NCBI GenBank assembly: GCA_017481945.1 | Contig: JAFUOJ010000011.1 | Coordinates: 1 to 64,000, forward strand | DNA: 64,000 bases | Direction: 5' to 3' | DNA from: Parabacteroides sp. | Lineage (GTDB): Bacteria > Bacteroidota > Bacteroidia > Bacteroidales > Tannerellaceae | Shown: piece after piece, positions 53,076 to 63,769 of the stretch | Numbering within the stretch: the first letter of the stretch is position 1 | How the letters are laid out: each line of letters begins with the position of its first letter | The notes under the pieces: generated by a model | Seen by the model: the letters and a program-made list of their open reading frames with translations, nothing else | The model's database searches: none | Told to the model about the DNA's origin: nothing | Translations under genes and position numbers: made by a program

Positions 53076-54041
53076 ATGGAAAAGAAAGTGTTTTATGCAC
53101 TTGCCTGTGTGCTTTGTTTAACAGGCTGTAGTTCTCAATCTGCTATCGAAGAAGTTATTCTTCCTGAGGTAAAACAATCCCCCATTCAATTCAGTGTTCA
53201 AATGGAAAAGGAGACTCTCTCTTTCCCCGTTACCCGCAGTATGCCGGAAAATACAATAGGAGAACCTTCCGCCTTTTCAAAAGCGACCGAGGGAGACGCC
53301 GAACTGAACGAACTATGTTCTACACTTGAATATGTCGTTTTTAAAGAAGAAGAGAGTGAGGTAACGCTTGTCAAACACCGACAATATGTTTATAACGCCG
53401 CCAGTTTAGATGTAGATTTCGGAATTGTTTACGATACTTTACCGGCCGGAAACTATACTTTCTACTTCTTTGCACACAATTCAAAAAGTGCAACCTTATC
53501 AGGAACAACCTTCTCTTTTGACAGTATCACCGATTCTTTCTTCGAGGTTCTTCCTTTAGAAATCCAAGTAGCAGAGACCATAAACGAGAACATCACGCTG
53601 AACCGTATCGTCAGTCGTATCGAATTTATGGCAACCGATCCGGTTACAGAGGAGTTAAAACAGTTCGATATGGAGATAGAAAACCTATCCAATCAATTCG
53701 ACTTGGCTAACGGTTGCGGACTTCTTGCGACAGAGAAGCAAACTTTCTCCCATAAATTTCAAGAAAGTGAAATAGGAGAGACTGAACATATACATGCTTT
53801 TTACACCTTCGTCTCGGATACAGACACCCCTATGACTGCCCGTCTTGCCGCTATTTCTCAAAATGATGAGGAGATACGGGTCAGACAGATCAAAGAGATT
53901 GTTCCAGAAGCAAACAAAATCATACGTTATAAAGGACGACTCTATAGCCGTTCAGAGGCAGACAACACCTTTCAAATAAGTATCTATAACAATGGAGAAT
54001 GGGAAGAAACAGCAGAGGTAGTCTTGCCGGAATATGAATAA
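53076..54041 (+). CDS. FimB/Mfa2-family fimbrial-like lipoprotein
   Basis: The 321-residue lipoprotein has lipobox LTGC with C18 and an acidic, Ser/Thr-rich mature start. Its pattern of beta strands, with PAGNYTFYFFAHNS and LNRIVSRIEFMA, resembles the FimB/Mfa2 family, whose members anchor or cap type V fimbriae or act as surface proteins. The RxxxRIE-type element (NRIVSRIEF) is characteristic of the first domain of these proteins. No major fimbrillin or other fim/mfa gene lies next to it, so it is an orphan. Cargo and role are unknown. Confidence 0.6.
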   Translation: MEKKVFYALACVLCLTGCSSQSAIEEVILPEVKQSPIQFSVQMEKETLSFPVTRSMPENTIGEPSAFSKATEGDAELNELCSTLEYVVFKEEESEVTLVKHRQYVYNAASLDVDFGIVYDTLPAGNYTFYFFAHNSKSATLSGTTFSFDSITDSFFEVLPLEIQVAETINENITLNRIVSRIEFMATDPVTEELKQFDMEIENLSNQFDLANGCGLLATEKQTFSHKFQESEIGETEHIHAFYTFVSDTDTPMTARLAAISQNDEEIRVRQIKEIVPEANKIIRYKGRLYSRSEADNTFQISIYNNGEWEETAEVVLPEYE

Positions 54042-54044
54042 AAA

Positions 54045-54082
54045 AAGAACGAGGTTACCATAGTGAAGGTAACCTCGTTCTT
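54045..54082 (+). terminator. Terminator after the fimbrial-like gene
   Basis: A perfect 15-bp stem AAGAACGAGGTTACC (54045-54059) pairs with 54068-54082 around an 8-nt loop. Confidence 0.85.
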
Positions 54083-54104
54083 ATATTTCTATCTATTAAA
54101 TAAC

Positions 54105-54143
54105 TATATTTGTAACCGTTTTATTCAAGCGGTTACAAATATA
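54105..54143 (+). promoter_or_regulatory. Perfect 14-bp palindrome over the S41 peptidase promoter
   Basis: TATATTTGTAACCG (54105-54118) and its exact complement (54130-54143) enclose an 11-nt loop. The left arm contains TATATTTG, a good -7 box. Binding of a dimeric repressor, or a 5' leader hairpin, would both act on the gene starting at 54174. Confidence 0.6.
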
Positions 54144-54173
54144 AAAAGAGCATATTAATAAAGATAAGTTATT

Positions 54174-55271
54174 ATGAAAAGATGGAGCTATTTATTATTG
54201 TTAGTTGTGTTCGCCTTTTCAATATCAATGAACGCACAAGAAACAAAGGATGAAAAAGTATTAGCAAGAAATATAAAAGATTTTGAAGGAGCTGTATATG
54301 AATTAGAGAACAACTATGCAGGATTTACCACAAAAACAGGCACTCCTACTAAACTTAAAAAATATTTAAAACTCAAAGATAGACTTCATAAAGAAGTTTT
54401 AAAAGGCAGAGAAGGGGCTGAAGTTGTCGGTGAACTCTATGGCTGGTTTGGCGACAATCATTTAAGAACTGCATTATCTGAACATCACAAATATAGAAAA
54501 ACGAGAAAGAAAAATGTAAGTTCATCAGAAGGAATGGATGATTATAGTCCAGAAGCTATAGCAAAAAAAGTTGATAAAGAAACCTTTTTAATACGTTTCC
54601 CATCTTGTGAAGGCGATCCTTCGCTTGAATGGGTAAATGAATCTATTAAAGCTTATCAAGCCTCTCAATGCAAACATTTGATTATCGACATCAGAGGAAA
54701 TGGAGGCGGGCAAGACACATACTATGAACCTTTTTTAAAACTTCTATATGATAGGGAATACATGTCTAAGGGTGTTGAAATACGTAACTCGGAAGATAAC
54801 GTCAACTATCTGAGAGCACAAGTTGAACGTTTACCTTGGTTACAGGAAGTCATTAAAAAGGCTGAAAAGTCTGATGAAACATTTGTACCTCTCGTTGAAG
54901 ATTACATTATCAAATATGACACGATTTATTCATATCCTATTAGAGCGTCTATAATCATTGATAGTAATGTTGCAAGCTCAGGAGAACAAATGATTCTTGA
55001 TATAAAAGGATGTAGTTCACGTACAAAAATATATGGAAAAGGGAACACAATGGGATGTCTTGACTATTCCAATACCCGAAGATCAGATATGAAAGGATGT
55101 AAAATAACAACATGGATTCCTATGACACGTTCCATGCGACTTCCCCATAATGGTATTGATGAGACAGGAATAGCACCAGACGTACGTATATTACTTCCAT
55201 TACCTAAAACATTAACAGATAATATAGATAAATGGGTACTATGGGTTGCAGAAGATATGAAAAAGAATTAG
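54174..55271 (+). CDS. S41-family peptidase without PDZ domain
   Basis: The 365-residue protein has a signal peptide (about 1-21, MNAQ). The central part has the S41/interphotoreceptor-retinoid-binding-like fold: LIIDIRGNGGGQDTYY, then IRASIIIDSNVASSGEQMIL, in which S268 is the likely nucleophile (Ser three residues before Glu). The end has DETGIAPDVRI, typical of the family. No PDZ domain is seen, unlike the S41 protease at 30247-31929. The usual general-base Lys in FGKG reads YGKGNTMG (TKIYGKG), so a Lys is present. It is probably periplasmic; substrate unknown. Confidence 0.8.
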   Translation: MKRWSYLLLLVVFAFSISMNAQETKDEKVLARNIKDFEGAVYELENNYAGFTTKTGTPTKLKKYLKLKDRLHKEVLKGREGAEVVGELYGWFGDNHLRTALSEHHKYRKTRKKNVSSSEGMDDYSPEAIAKKVDKETFLIRFPSCEGDPSLEWVNESIKAYQASQCKHLIIDIRGNGGGQDTYYEPFLKLLYDREYMSKGVEIRNSEDNVNYLRAQVERLPWLQEVIKKAEKSDETFVPLVEDYIIKYDTIYSYPIRASIIIDSNVASSGEQMILDIKGCSSRTKIYGKGNTMGCLDYSNTRRSDMKGCKITTWIPMTRSMRLPHNGIDETGIAPDVRILLPLPKTLTDNIDKWVLWVAEDMKKN

Positions 55272-55365
55272 TATCTATAAGGAAATATCTTGTCTATAAT
55301 AAACATTAGGAACTATATTCTATATAATATGTAGAGAACAGCTATAAGTAAATAACTAATTGTTG

Positions 55366-55437
55366 TACCTCGGAGGGGAATCGAACCCCTATTTAACGTT
55401 TAGGAAACGCTTGTTCTATCCGTTGAACTACCAAGGC
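55366..55437 (-). tRNA. tRNA-Arg(CCT)
   Basis: On the reverse strand the acceptor GCCTTGG/CCGAGGT (two G-U pairs), anticodon stem AGCGT/ACGTT and loop TTCCTAA give anticodon CCT. T arm AGGGG-TTCGATT-CCCCT. 72 nt, no encoded CCA. Confidence 0.93.
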
Positions 55438-55492
55438 AGATATGAAAGAATATCTATTCGTCAAACTATAATATCTTTTATTATAGGTGCGG

Positions 55493-55524
55493 CAAAAGTA
55501 TAACCTTTTCCGCAAACTGACAAG
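55493..55524 (-). promoter_or_regulatory. Promoter of tRNA-Arg
   Basis: Reverse-strand TACTTTTG (55493-55500) with CTTG at 55521-55524 (20 bp), a near match to the -33 TTTG. Confidence 0.55.
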
Positions 55525-55542
55525 TATTAGAAAAGTTATCTA

Positions 55543-56268
55543 TTAATCGAACAGACTTTGCATAACAGACAAAGACTTGATTTCGGGAAAATCCGGTAGA
55601 TGTAAACGGTAATACTCAAGAATCCGATTAATTATATGTACGCGATCTTGCCGAGAAAAGGAGTAAAGAGACATATTCTCAAAACTGATTCGTAGCAAAC
55701 GGGCAAAAACAACACTTTCTTCTTGATTCAGATAATGACGATGTAAAGGAGTTGAATCAATGAACTCTCCATTCAACATATCAAAACAAGAGTTGACGGT
55801 ATAAGAATCCACATTCGGATAAATACCCATATAATGCAGTAAATGGAGTAAAAAGACCAGATGGAAATTTGCGACACCTTTATCCGATACTTCCAACAAC
55901 TGAATCGAAGAAGACAAATAATCGAAAAGGCGAGTATCCGGTTCAGTCTCTTTTACTACTCGAAAAAGAATCTCTGCTAAAAACAAAGCCAATACATTTT
56001 TAATAGGATTACAAAAGATTTCAGACAAAGGATATGAGAGTTTCGATTCCCGAATCCGATGTAAATCTCGTTTATTCAAATGCTCAACCTCCATATCTAC
56101 CACCGACAAAGGCATAAACAGCGCTTTCGAAACCGGAGACTTCTTACCTCGACTGCGAGAAACTAAATAAGAAGCTCGTCCAAATGCTTCTGTATACATA
56201 TATATAATAGAATACTTATCATTATAGGGGATAGAATGAAGAACAATCCCACGCGTCTTGCACAACAT
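55543..56268 (-). CDS. recO: DNA repair protein RecO
   Basis: The 241-residue RecO helps load RecA with RecR/RecF. The OB-fold N-terminus has MLCKTRGIVLHSIPYNDKYSIIYMYTE and RGKKSPVSKALFMPLSVVDME. The C-terminal helical part has FNP..-like ILFRVVKETEPDTRLFDYL. No Cys4 zinc site is visible. The start at 56268 is taken because the longer frame runs into a reverse TACCTTTG promoter box (56288-56295). Confidence 0.88.
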   Translation of the reverse strand: MLCKTRGIVLHSIPYNDKYSIIYMYTEAFGRASYLVSRSRGKKSPVSKALFMPLSVVDMEVEHLNKRDLHRIRESKLSYPLSEIFCNPIKNVLALFLAEILFRVVKETEPDTRLFDYLSSSIQLLEVSDKGVANFHLVFLLHLLHYMGIYPNVDSYTVNSCFDMLNGEFIDSTPLHRHYLNQEESVVFARLLRISFENMSLYSFSRQDRVHIINRILEYYRLHLPDFPEIKSLSVMQSLFD

Positions 56269-56287
56269 AGATTCCTGTATTTTGAAA

Positions 56288-56295
56288 CAAAGGTA
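56288..56295 (-). promoter_or_regulatory. Promoter -7 box for recO
   Basis: Reverse-strand TACCTTTG lies 20 bp upstream of the start at 56268. Confidence 0.5.
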
Positions 56296-56407
56296 CAATA
56301 TTTTCTTTCCTCACATAGGATAAATCAGTTTTCAAAAGAGTTCTTATTCCGTAAGTTCAAAACAGATGTTAAATTCAAAAGAATCTAAATATTTTTCCTT
56401 GAAATGT

Positions 56408-56438
56408 TTTGCCAGTTTAAATATAAGGTCTATCTTTG
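56408..56438 (+). promoter_or_regulatory. Promoter of the tRNA-Glu/rpsT transcript
   Basis: TTTG (56408-56411) and TATCTTTG (56431-56438) are 19 bp apart, 58 bp before the first tRNA-Glu. Confidence 0.8.
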
Positions 56439-56495
56439 CACTCGCAATCGGGAAAACAACAATACCGAGCAATAAAAGTAGTACTTTTACAGGAT

Positions 56496-56567
56496 GGCCC
56501 GTTCGTCTATCGGTTAGGACGCAAGATTTTCATTCTTGAAAGGGGGGTTCGATTCCCCCACGGGCTA
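56496..56567 (+). tRNA. tRNA-Glu(TTC), copy 1
   Basis: Acceptor GGCCCGT/ACGGGCT, anticodon loop TTTTCAT giving anticodon TTC, T arm GGGGG-TTCGATT-CCCCC, discriminator A. 72 nt, no encoded CCA. Confidence 0.96.
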
Positions 56568-56611
56568 CAATAAACAAGATTAAAGAATAAATAAAGAGGA
56601 TACTAACAGAA

Positions 56612-56866
56612 ATGGCAAATCACAAGTCATCAATTAAGAGAATCAGACAGACTAACGCAAGACGTCTTCATAACAGATATTATGCAAAGACAGCTAGAAA
56701 TGCAATGAGAGTTTTGCGTGCGACTGAAGACAAGAATGAAGCAGAAGCTTTATTCCCTAAAGTGTGCTCTATGTTGGATAAGCTTGCAAAAAAACATGTT
56801 ATTCACAAGAATAAAGCAGGCAACTTGAAATCCAAATTAGCAAAGCACGTTAATAAACTTGCTTAA
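56612..56866 (+). CDS. rpsT: 30S ribosomal protein S20
   Basis: The 84-residue basic protein matches S20 in length and sequence ([33 protein letters not shown] split over the start; ending [12 protein letters not shown]). It binds 16S rRNA early in 30S assembly. The gene lies between two identical tRNA-Glu genes, 44 bp after the first and 51 bp before the second. Probably all three come from one transcript, in which tRNA processing cuts free the rpsT mRNA. Confidence 0.95.
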   Translation: MANHKSSIKRIRQTNARRLHNRYYAKTARNAMRVLRATEDKNEAEALFPKVCSMLDKLAKKHVIHKNKAGNLKSKLAKHVNKLA

Positions 56867-56917
56867 TAGGTAATACTTTATTTAGTATAAGGTCGGGAAA
56901 AACCGACTAAGCCTGAT

Positions 56918-56989
56918 GGCCCGTTCGTCTATCGGTTAGGACGCAAGATTTTCATTCTTGAAAGGGGGGTTCGATTCCCCCACGGGCTA
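56918..56989 (+). tRNA. tRNA-Glu(TTC), copy 2
   Basis: Identical to copy 1. A terminator follows immediately (56994-57026). Confidence 0.96.
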
Positions 56990-56993
56990 CAAG

Positions 56994-57026
56994 GAGACAA
57001 AGTTTTATACTTTGTCTCTTTTTTTT
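56994..57026 (+). terminator. Terminator after tRNA-Glu copy 2
   Basis: GAGACAAAG (56994-57002) pairs with CTTTGTCTC (57010-57018), followed by eight T. Confidence 0.9.
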
Positions 57027-57089
57027 ATTATACTCCAAACATTTGACTATTTTCACATTATACATACTACCTAAATAAATTATTTTCAT

Positions 57090-57097
57090 TATATTTG
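57090..57097 (+). promoter_or_regulatory. Promoter -7 box for gyrB
   Basis: TATATTTG lies 52 bp upstream of the ATG at 57150. No perfect -33 box. Confidence 0.5.
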
Positions 57098-57143
57098 TTA
57101 GCTTTTTAAGATAGACTTGATAATAATAGATTTTAAACGATAA

Positions 57144-59105
<1,962 letters not shown>

Positions 59106-59123
59106 TATAGAATTATAACTTTC

Positions 59124-59182
59124 AAATTATGAATTATGGAATACCTGAAATTTAATTCATCCGTATCCATAATTCATAATTT
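59124..59182. terminator. AT-rich 16-bp perfect inverted repeat after gyrB
   Basis: AAATTATGAATTATGG (59124-59139) pairs exactly with 59167-59182 over a 27-nt loop, with further GAATTAT/ATAATTC pairing outside. It lies between gyrB and the fusion gene and may end gyrB transcription. Such AATTATGAATT hairpins are also dispersed repeats in related genomes (recalled, not checked). Confidence 0.6.
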
Positions 59183-59197
59183 ATAATTCAATATCCT

Positions 59198-60979
59198 ATG
59201 AAACTTCGTTCTCCTAATTTAGAGACTCTTTTCCAAGAAGTTGATCAATACATACCAGCTAAAAAGAATCATCAACCGCCCTATATTGGTATATCTGCCA
59301 ATTGGAAAGATGGTTTATCTTGTATTGCAAATACTTACGTACAGGCAGTATTGAAAGCTGGAGGTGCTCCTATTCTAATTCCTGTCATTACTGATATTGA
59401 GGCATTAACAGCTATCGTAAATAGTTTGGATGGATTAGTAATGAGTGGTGGCGGGGATATCAATCCCCTTTATCTACAAGAAGAACCCATTCCTACTTTA
59501 CAAGATGTTAATACATACCGAGATGAATATGATTTAATTTTATTGCGTTTAGCCAGTAATCGACAATTACCAATCATGGGAATCTGCCGGGGACATCAAC
59601 TTTTAAATATTGCTTTTGGAGGTAATATTTATCAGGATATTCATACACAACATGAACAAAAGACTCTAAAACATAGTCAGACACTTCCACGAGAACAGGT
59701 TTCACATTCTATATCTTTACAGAATACGCCCTCAAAGCTCTATGAAATAGTAGACAAGACAGAGCAACTTCTTGTAAATTCATTTCATCATCAAGCAATA
59801 AAAGATATAGCACCCGAATTCAAAGAGACTGCTATAGCTTCCGATGGAATAAACGAAGCAATAGAGCACACGGAGAAAAATATATTCGGTGTACAATGGC
59901 ACCCGGAAGCTTTGGCTGCAGACGGGGACGAACAGATGTTACGTCTATTCAAATATCATATAGAAGCAGCCCGTCTATTCAAAGAAGCCAAACGTATTCA
60001 TCAACAACATATTACTCTTGATTCTCATACGGATACCCCCATGATTTTTCCTGACAAATTCAATTTAGGATTAAAGGAAGGAGGAAAAGTCAATCTTCCA
60101 TTTATGGAAGAAGGATTAATAGATACAGCTATTATGGTAGCCTATATTCCTCAAGAGGCAAGGGATTCCATTTCTTTACAAAAAGCGACAGATTTTGCTT
60201 TTAATCGATTACAAGAAATACATCGACAATTAGAGTTAAATAGTTCTCGTATGGGAATTGCTTATACTCCTCAACAGATTTACGATTTAAAAGCAGCTGG
60301 AAAAAAAGCAATCATGTTAGGGGTTGAAAATGGATATGCAATTGGCAAAGATTTAGAAAACATAACTCGTTTCAAAAAGATGGGTGTTTCCTATATTACT
60401 CTTTGCCACAATGGGAATAATGATATCTGTGATTCAGCAAGAGGCGAGGTCGAATGGAATGGATTAAGTCCTTTCGGGGAAGAAGTTATCAAAAAGATGA
60501 ATGAATTAGGTATATTAGTTGATATTTCACATGCTGCAGAAAGTTCATTCTACGCTGCATTAGAGACAAGTAAACACCCAATCATCGCTTCTCATTCTTC
60601 AGCTCGTGCTTTATGCGACCATCCCCGTAACCTAACAGATGAGCAACTTAAAGCATTAGCTGCCAAAGGAGGAGTCGTACAAATCTGTTTATACAAAGGA
60701 TTCATTAATAAAGAAGCAGAAAAAGCGTCATTAAGTGACGCCATTCGACATATCAATCACATTGTAAGCCTAATCGGCATAGATCACGTAGGTATCGGTT
60801 CCGATTTCGATGGGGACGGAGAATTAATCGGCTGCCGAGCGAGTAATGAATTGATAAACATCACTGTCCAACTCTTAAAAGAGGGATATACAGAAAACGA
60901 TATTGCAAAAATATGGGGAGGGAACTTCTTGCGTGTTATGACAAACGTACAAAAAGCCTCTTCAATAAACATTTTATAA
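59198..60979 (+). CDS. Fusion of C26-type gamma-glutamyl hydrolase and M19 membrane dipeptidase
   Basis: Residues 1-255 form a class I glutamine-amidotransferase-like peptidase C26 (PuuD-like) domain: SLDGLVMSGGGDINP, nucleophile C130 in GICRGHQLLNIAFGG and the H235/E237 pair in VQWHPEA. Residues 270-593 form an M19 renal-dipeptidase domain with the metal motif H277/D279 (DSHTDTP), bridging E377 (GVENGYAIG), H445 (DISHAAE), H466 (ASHSSARAL) and the substrate Asp region GIGSDFDG. No signal peptide, so cytosolic. C26 enzymes cut gamma-glutamyl bonds and M19 enzymes cut dipeptides, hence a two-step hydrolase for gamma-Glu peptides is inferred. An M28 lipoprotein gene follows 7 bp later. Confidence 0.85.
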   Translation: MKLRSPNLETLFQEVDQYIPAKKNHQPPYIGISANWKDGLSCIANTYVQAVLKAGGAPILIPVITDIEALTAIVNSLDGLVMSGGGDINPLYLQEEPIPTLQDVNTYRDEYDLILLRLASNRQLPIMGICRGHQLLNIAFGGNIYQDIHTQHEQKTLKHSQTLPREQVSHSISLQNTPSKLYEIVDKTEQLLVNSFHHQAIKDIAPEFKETAIASDGINEAIEHTEKNIFGVQWHPEALAADGDEQMLRLFKYHIEAARLFKEAKRIHQQHITLDSHTDTPMIFPDKFNLGLKEGGKVNLPFMEEGLIDTAIMVAYIPQEARDSISLQKATDFAFNRLQEIHRQLELNSSRMGIAYTPQQIYDLKAAGKKAIMLGVENGYAIGKDLENITRFKKMGVSYITLCHNGNNDICDSARGEVEWNGLSPFGEEVIKKMNELGILVDISHAAESSFYAALETSKHPIIASHSSARALCDHPRNLTDEQLKALAAKGGVVQICLYKGFINKEAEKASLSDAIRHINHIVSLIGIDHVGIGSDFDGDGELIGCRASNELINITVQLLKEGYTENDIAKIWGGNFLRVMTNVQKASSINIL

Positions 60980-60986
60980 ATAACTT

Positions 60987-61985
60987 ATGACTAAACTTAT
61001 CTTACTTTTATGTTCTTTGGCTCTACTTTCTTGTGGTCAAAAAGGTTCCAGTGAAACGGTTACCTCCACTCCGGAGACAAAAAAAGAGCCTACTAGTACT
61101 GCTCCATCTTTTAACGCAGACAGTGCCTATACATATATAGACAAACAAGTGGCTTTCGGATATCGCGTACCAAATACTCCAGCTCATAAATCTTGTGGCG
61201 ATTATCTATCTTCGGAACTGAAACGTTTTGGTGCGCAAGTCTTTGAGCAAGAGGCTATACTTACAGCATACGATGGAACTCCATTGGAATCACGTAACAT
61301 CATAGGGACTTTTAACCCCGAAAATAATAAACGTATTTTACTTTTCGCCCATTGGGATACTCGTCCTTATTCAGACCATGACCCAAATCCGGCTAATCAT
61401 AAAAAACCTTTAGATGGAGCTGACGACGGAGGTAGTGGTGTCGGTGTTCTATTAGAAATTGCTCGTCAAATAGGAATGAAAGCACCCAATATTGGAGTTG
61501 ATATAATCTTTTTTGACGCAGAAGATTATGGAACACCTGAATTTGCCAAAGAGAAATATGGATCTTCCAGTGAAGCATGGTGTTTAGGAAGTCGTTTTTG
61601 GGGAAAGAATCCTCATAAACCTAATTACAAAGCTGAATTTGGTATCTTATTAGATATGGTAGGAGCAAAAGAGGCAGTATTCTATAAAGAATATATCTCT
61701 ATGCGTTATGCAGCTCGTTTTGTCGATGAAGTATGGCGTACAGCTCGTAACTTAGGATATGGGAAATACTTCATCAATGCCAACGGAGGTGGAGTTACAG
61801 ACGATCATGAAGCTGTAATCACTGAAACAGGAATTCCTTGTTTAGACATCATCAATTATGATCCTTATACCGAAAAAGGATTCCAAGCACATTGGCATAC
61901 TCAAAATGACAACATGAGTAACATTGATAAAGAGGTACTGAAAGCTGTTGGGCAAACCGTATTAGAAGTAGTATATAACAGATAA
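60987..61985 (+). CDS. M28 family zinc metallopeptidase/glutaminyl cyclase-like lipoprotein
   Basis: The 332-residue lipoprotein (lipobox LLSC, C16) has a Ser/Thr/Pro-rich linker and an M28 catalytic domain. The zinc and catalytic residues are in FAHWDTRPYSDHD, GADDGGSGVGVLLE, IFFDAEDYG, LDMVGAKEA and AHWHTQNDN. The FDAEDYG and W-rich C-terminal element resemble glutaminyl-peptide cyclotransferase more than aminopeptidases. Both activities are possible. It lies 7 bp after the fusion gene and 16 bp before sufE, so all three may be one operon. Confidence 0.82.
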   Translation: MTKLILLLCSLALLSCGQKGSSETVTSTPETKKEPTSTAPSFNADSAYTYIDKQVAFGYRVPNTPAHKSCGDYLSSELKRFGAQVFEQEAILTAYDGTPLESRNIIGTFNPENNKRILLFAHWDTRPYSDHDPNPANHKKPLDGADDGGSGVGVLLEIARQIGMKAPNIGVDIIFFDAEDYGTPEFAKEKYGSSSEAWCLGSRFWGKNPHKPNYKAEFGILLDMVGAKEAVFYKEYISMRYAARFVDEVWRTARNLGYGKYFINANGGGVTDDHEAVITETGIPCLDIINYDPYTEKGFQAHWHTQNDNMSNIDKEVLKAVGQTVLEVVYNR

Positions 61986-62001
61986 ATAAAATAAGAAGAA
62001 A

Positions 62002-62427
62002 ATGACAATTAACGAACTTCAAGATCAAACAATCGAAGAATTTGCAGACTTCGAAGATTGGATGGATAAATATGCTTTATTAATTGATTTAGGAAATTCA
62101 CTTCCCCCATTAGAGGAAAAATATAAGACTGAAAGTAACTTAATAGAAGGTTGCCAAAGCCGTGTGTGGTTACAAGCAGATTACACAAATGGAAAGATCA
62201 GTTTTAAAGGAGAAAGCGACGCTGTAATTGTGAAAGGAATTGTTTCTCTATTAATCAACATTCTTTCAGATCATACACCGCAGGAAATATTGGACGCAGA
62301 TCTCTATTTCATTGAAAAGATTGGATTAAAAGAACATCTTAGTCCGACTCGTTCCAATGGGTTAGTTGCAATGGTCAAACAAATGCGCATGTATGCTCTT
62401 GCATTCAAGACCAAAGAATTAGCTTAA
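62002..62427 (+). CDS. sufE: SufE-family Fe-S cluster assembly protein
   Basis: The 141-residue SufE/CsdE-like protein accepts persulfide sulfur from SufS through its Cys. Landmarks are FADFEDWMDKYALLIDLGNSLPP (start region split) and C51 in EGCQSRVWL. Length agrees with SufE (about 138). The cognate desulfurase is encoded at the window end (63770-64000) on the other strand, not in the same operon. Confidence 0.9.
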   Translation: MTINELQDQTIEEFADFEDWMDKYALLIDLGNSLPPLEEKYKTESNLIEGCQSRVWLQADYTNGKISFKGESDAVIVKGIVSLLINILSDHTPQEILDADLYFIEKIGLKEHLSPTRSNGLVAMVKQMRMYALAFKTKELA

Positions 62428-62492
62428 TATCCTAATCAAATCAGACCTTATATTCATATCTTTGATCATTCTTAATCAAAAGAAGAATCAAA

Positions 62493-63128
62493 ATGAATAC
62501 ATATAACATATTTAAAGCAGTTTCTATAGGATGTACTTTTGCTATTTTATGTAGTGGATGTGCAACGATGAGTCCTTATACACGAACTTCTGTAGCAACT
62601 CAAAGCGGTGCTATCATTGGGGGATCAGTAGGTGCAGCCTTAGGAGATCGAATAGATGGACACAGAGGTTCTTTTTGGGGATCTATGTTAGGTAGCGTAG
62701 CAGGACTTGCAGCTGGAGCTGCAGCTTCTTCTGCGTACAACAATAATAAGCAGATATCACGAATAGAAAGACAACCAAGTTCTTCTTTAGCTATTCGTGA
62801 TATTATATTAAAAGATCAAAACGGGAATCAATGCTTAGATGCAGGAGAACATTGTCAAATTACCTTTATCATTGAAAATGATGGAGATATTCCTGCACAA
62901 ACCGTAACCCCACGTATAAAAGGGACAGGGAATGCAAAGAAAATTCGTTTGTCTACTCCTACTTCTATTCAACGCATTACCAATAAAGATAAGATCAGTT
63001 ATACAGTACAAGCCTACGGAACAGAAAAGTTAAAAGCTGGTTTTGCAGACTTCGAAATTAAGTTAGAAGACGGAAACGGATATGAGCTTTGTTCTGAACA
63101 ATTCTCTATTCGTACACAAGGACGTTAA
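62493..63128 (+). CDS. Glycine-zipper lipoprotein with C-terminal beta domain
   Basis: The 211-residue lipoprotein has lipobox CSGC (C23). A glycine-zipper segment (about 35-80, [19 protein letters not shown] and [17 protein letters not shown]) is typical of the 17-kDa surface antigen/SlyB-like proteins. Then comes an Ig-like beta domain (about 95-211, [19 protein letters not shown] and [20 protein letters not shown]). The combination with that domain is not known to me. The gene converges with rnhB and the two overlap by 4 bp (63125-63128). Confidence 0.7.
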   Translation: MNTYNIFKAVSIGCTFAILCSGCATMSPYTRTSVATQSGAIIGGSVGAALGDRIDGHRGSFWGSMLGSVAGLAAGAAASSAYNNNKQISRIERQPSSSLAIRDIILKDQNGNQCLDAGEHCQITFIIENDGDIPAQTVTPRIKGTGNAKKIRLSTPTSIQRITNKDKISYTVQAYGTEKLKAGFADFEIKLEDGNGYELCSEQFSIRTQGR

Positions 63129-63724
63129 AACTCAATCGTAAGCTGCTTTGGTAAAAGAGTAAATGATTTTCGGTGATACGGGGTAATTCCAAACTTCCGT
63201 ATCGCCTCCCGATGAGCCTTCGTTGGATATCCCTTATTCTCAACCCAATGATAATCGGGACATTCCTCCGCCAACTGATTCATATAATCATCTCGATAAG
63301 TTTTAGCTAAGATAGAAGCTGCAGCAATACTTAAATACTTTCCATCCCCTTTTACAACTGTCGTATGTGGAATATTAGGATAAGGAGTAAAACGATTTCC
63401 ATCAATTAAAAGATGTTCCGGTTTTATCTTCAACTGCTCTATAGCTCGATGCATAGCCAGAAAAGAGGCTTTCAATATATTTATTTTATCAATTTCCTCC
63501 GGAGTCACTACCCCAACAGCCCAAGCAATGGCTTCTCGCTCTATAATAGGACGAAGAGCATAACGTTTTTTCTCACTGAGCTGTTTGCTATCATTTAAAT
63601 CCTCATTCTGAAAATCAGGAGGTAAAATCACAGCTGCCGCATATACCGAACCAGCTAAACATCCACGGCCTGCCTCATCACAACCAGCTTCTAAACGATT
63701 TGCTTCCAAATAAGGTAATAACAT
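63125..63724 (-). CDS. rnhB: Ribonuclease HII
   Basis: The 199-residue enzyme removes ribonucleotides from DNA and RNA:DNA hybrids. The catalytic start is [12 protein letters not shown] (D16, E17). Further motifs are LLIDGNRF (third Asp), [23 protein letters not shown] and [10 protein letters not shown]. The normal length is about 200. It is followed on the same strand by nothing in the window; the sufS end lies 45 bp upstream. Confidence 0.93.
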   Translation of the reverse strand: MLLPYLEANRLEAGCDEAGRGCLAGSVYAAAVILPPDFQNEDLNDSKQLSEKKRYALRPIIEREAIAWAVGVVTPEEIDKINILKASFLAMHRAIEQLKIKPEHLLIDGNRFTPYPNIPHTTVVKGDGKYLSIAAASILAKTYRDDYMNQLAEECPDYHWVENKGYPTKAHREAIRKFGITPYHRKSFTLLPKQLTIEF

Positions 63725-63769
63725 AATTACAATTTCAAATTAAACCTTAGATTTTACGCAGTTATAATA

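Noticed and set aside
59124-59182. Terminal repeats of a small transposon
   Set aside because: The interior is only 27 bp; a terminator or dispersed hairpin explains it better.
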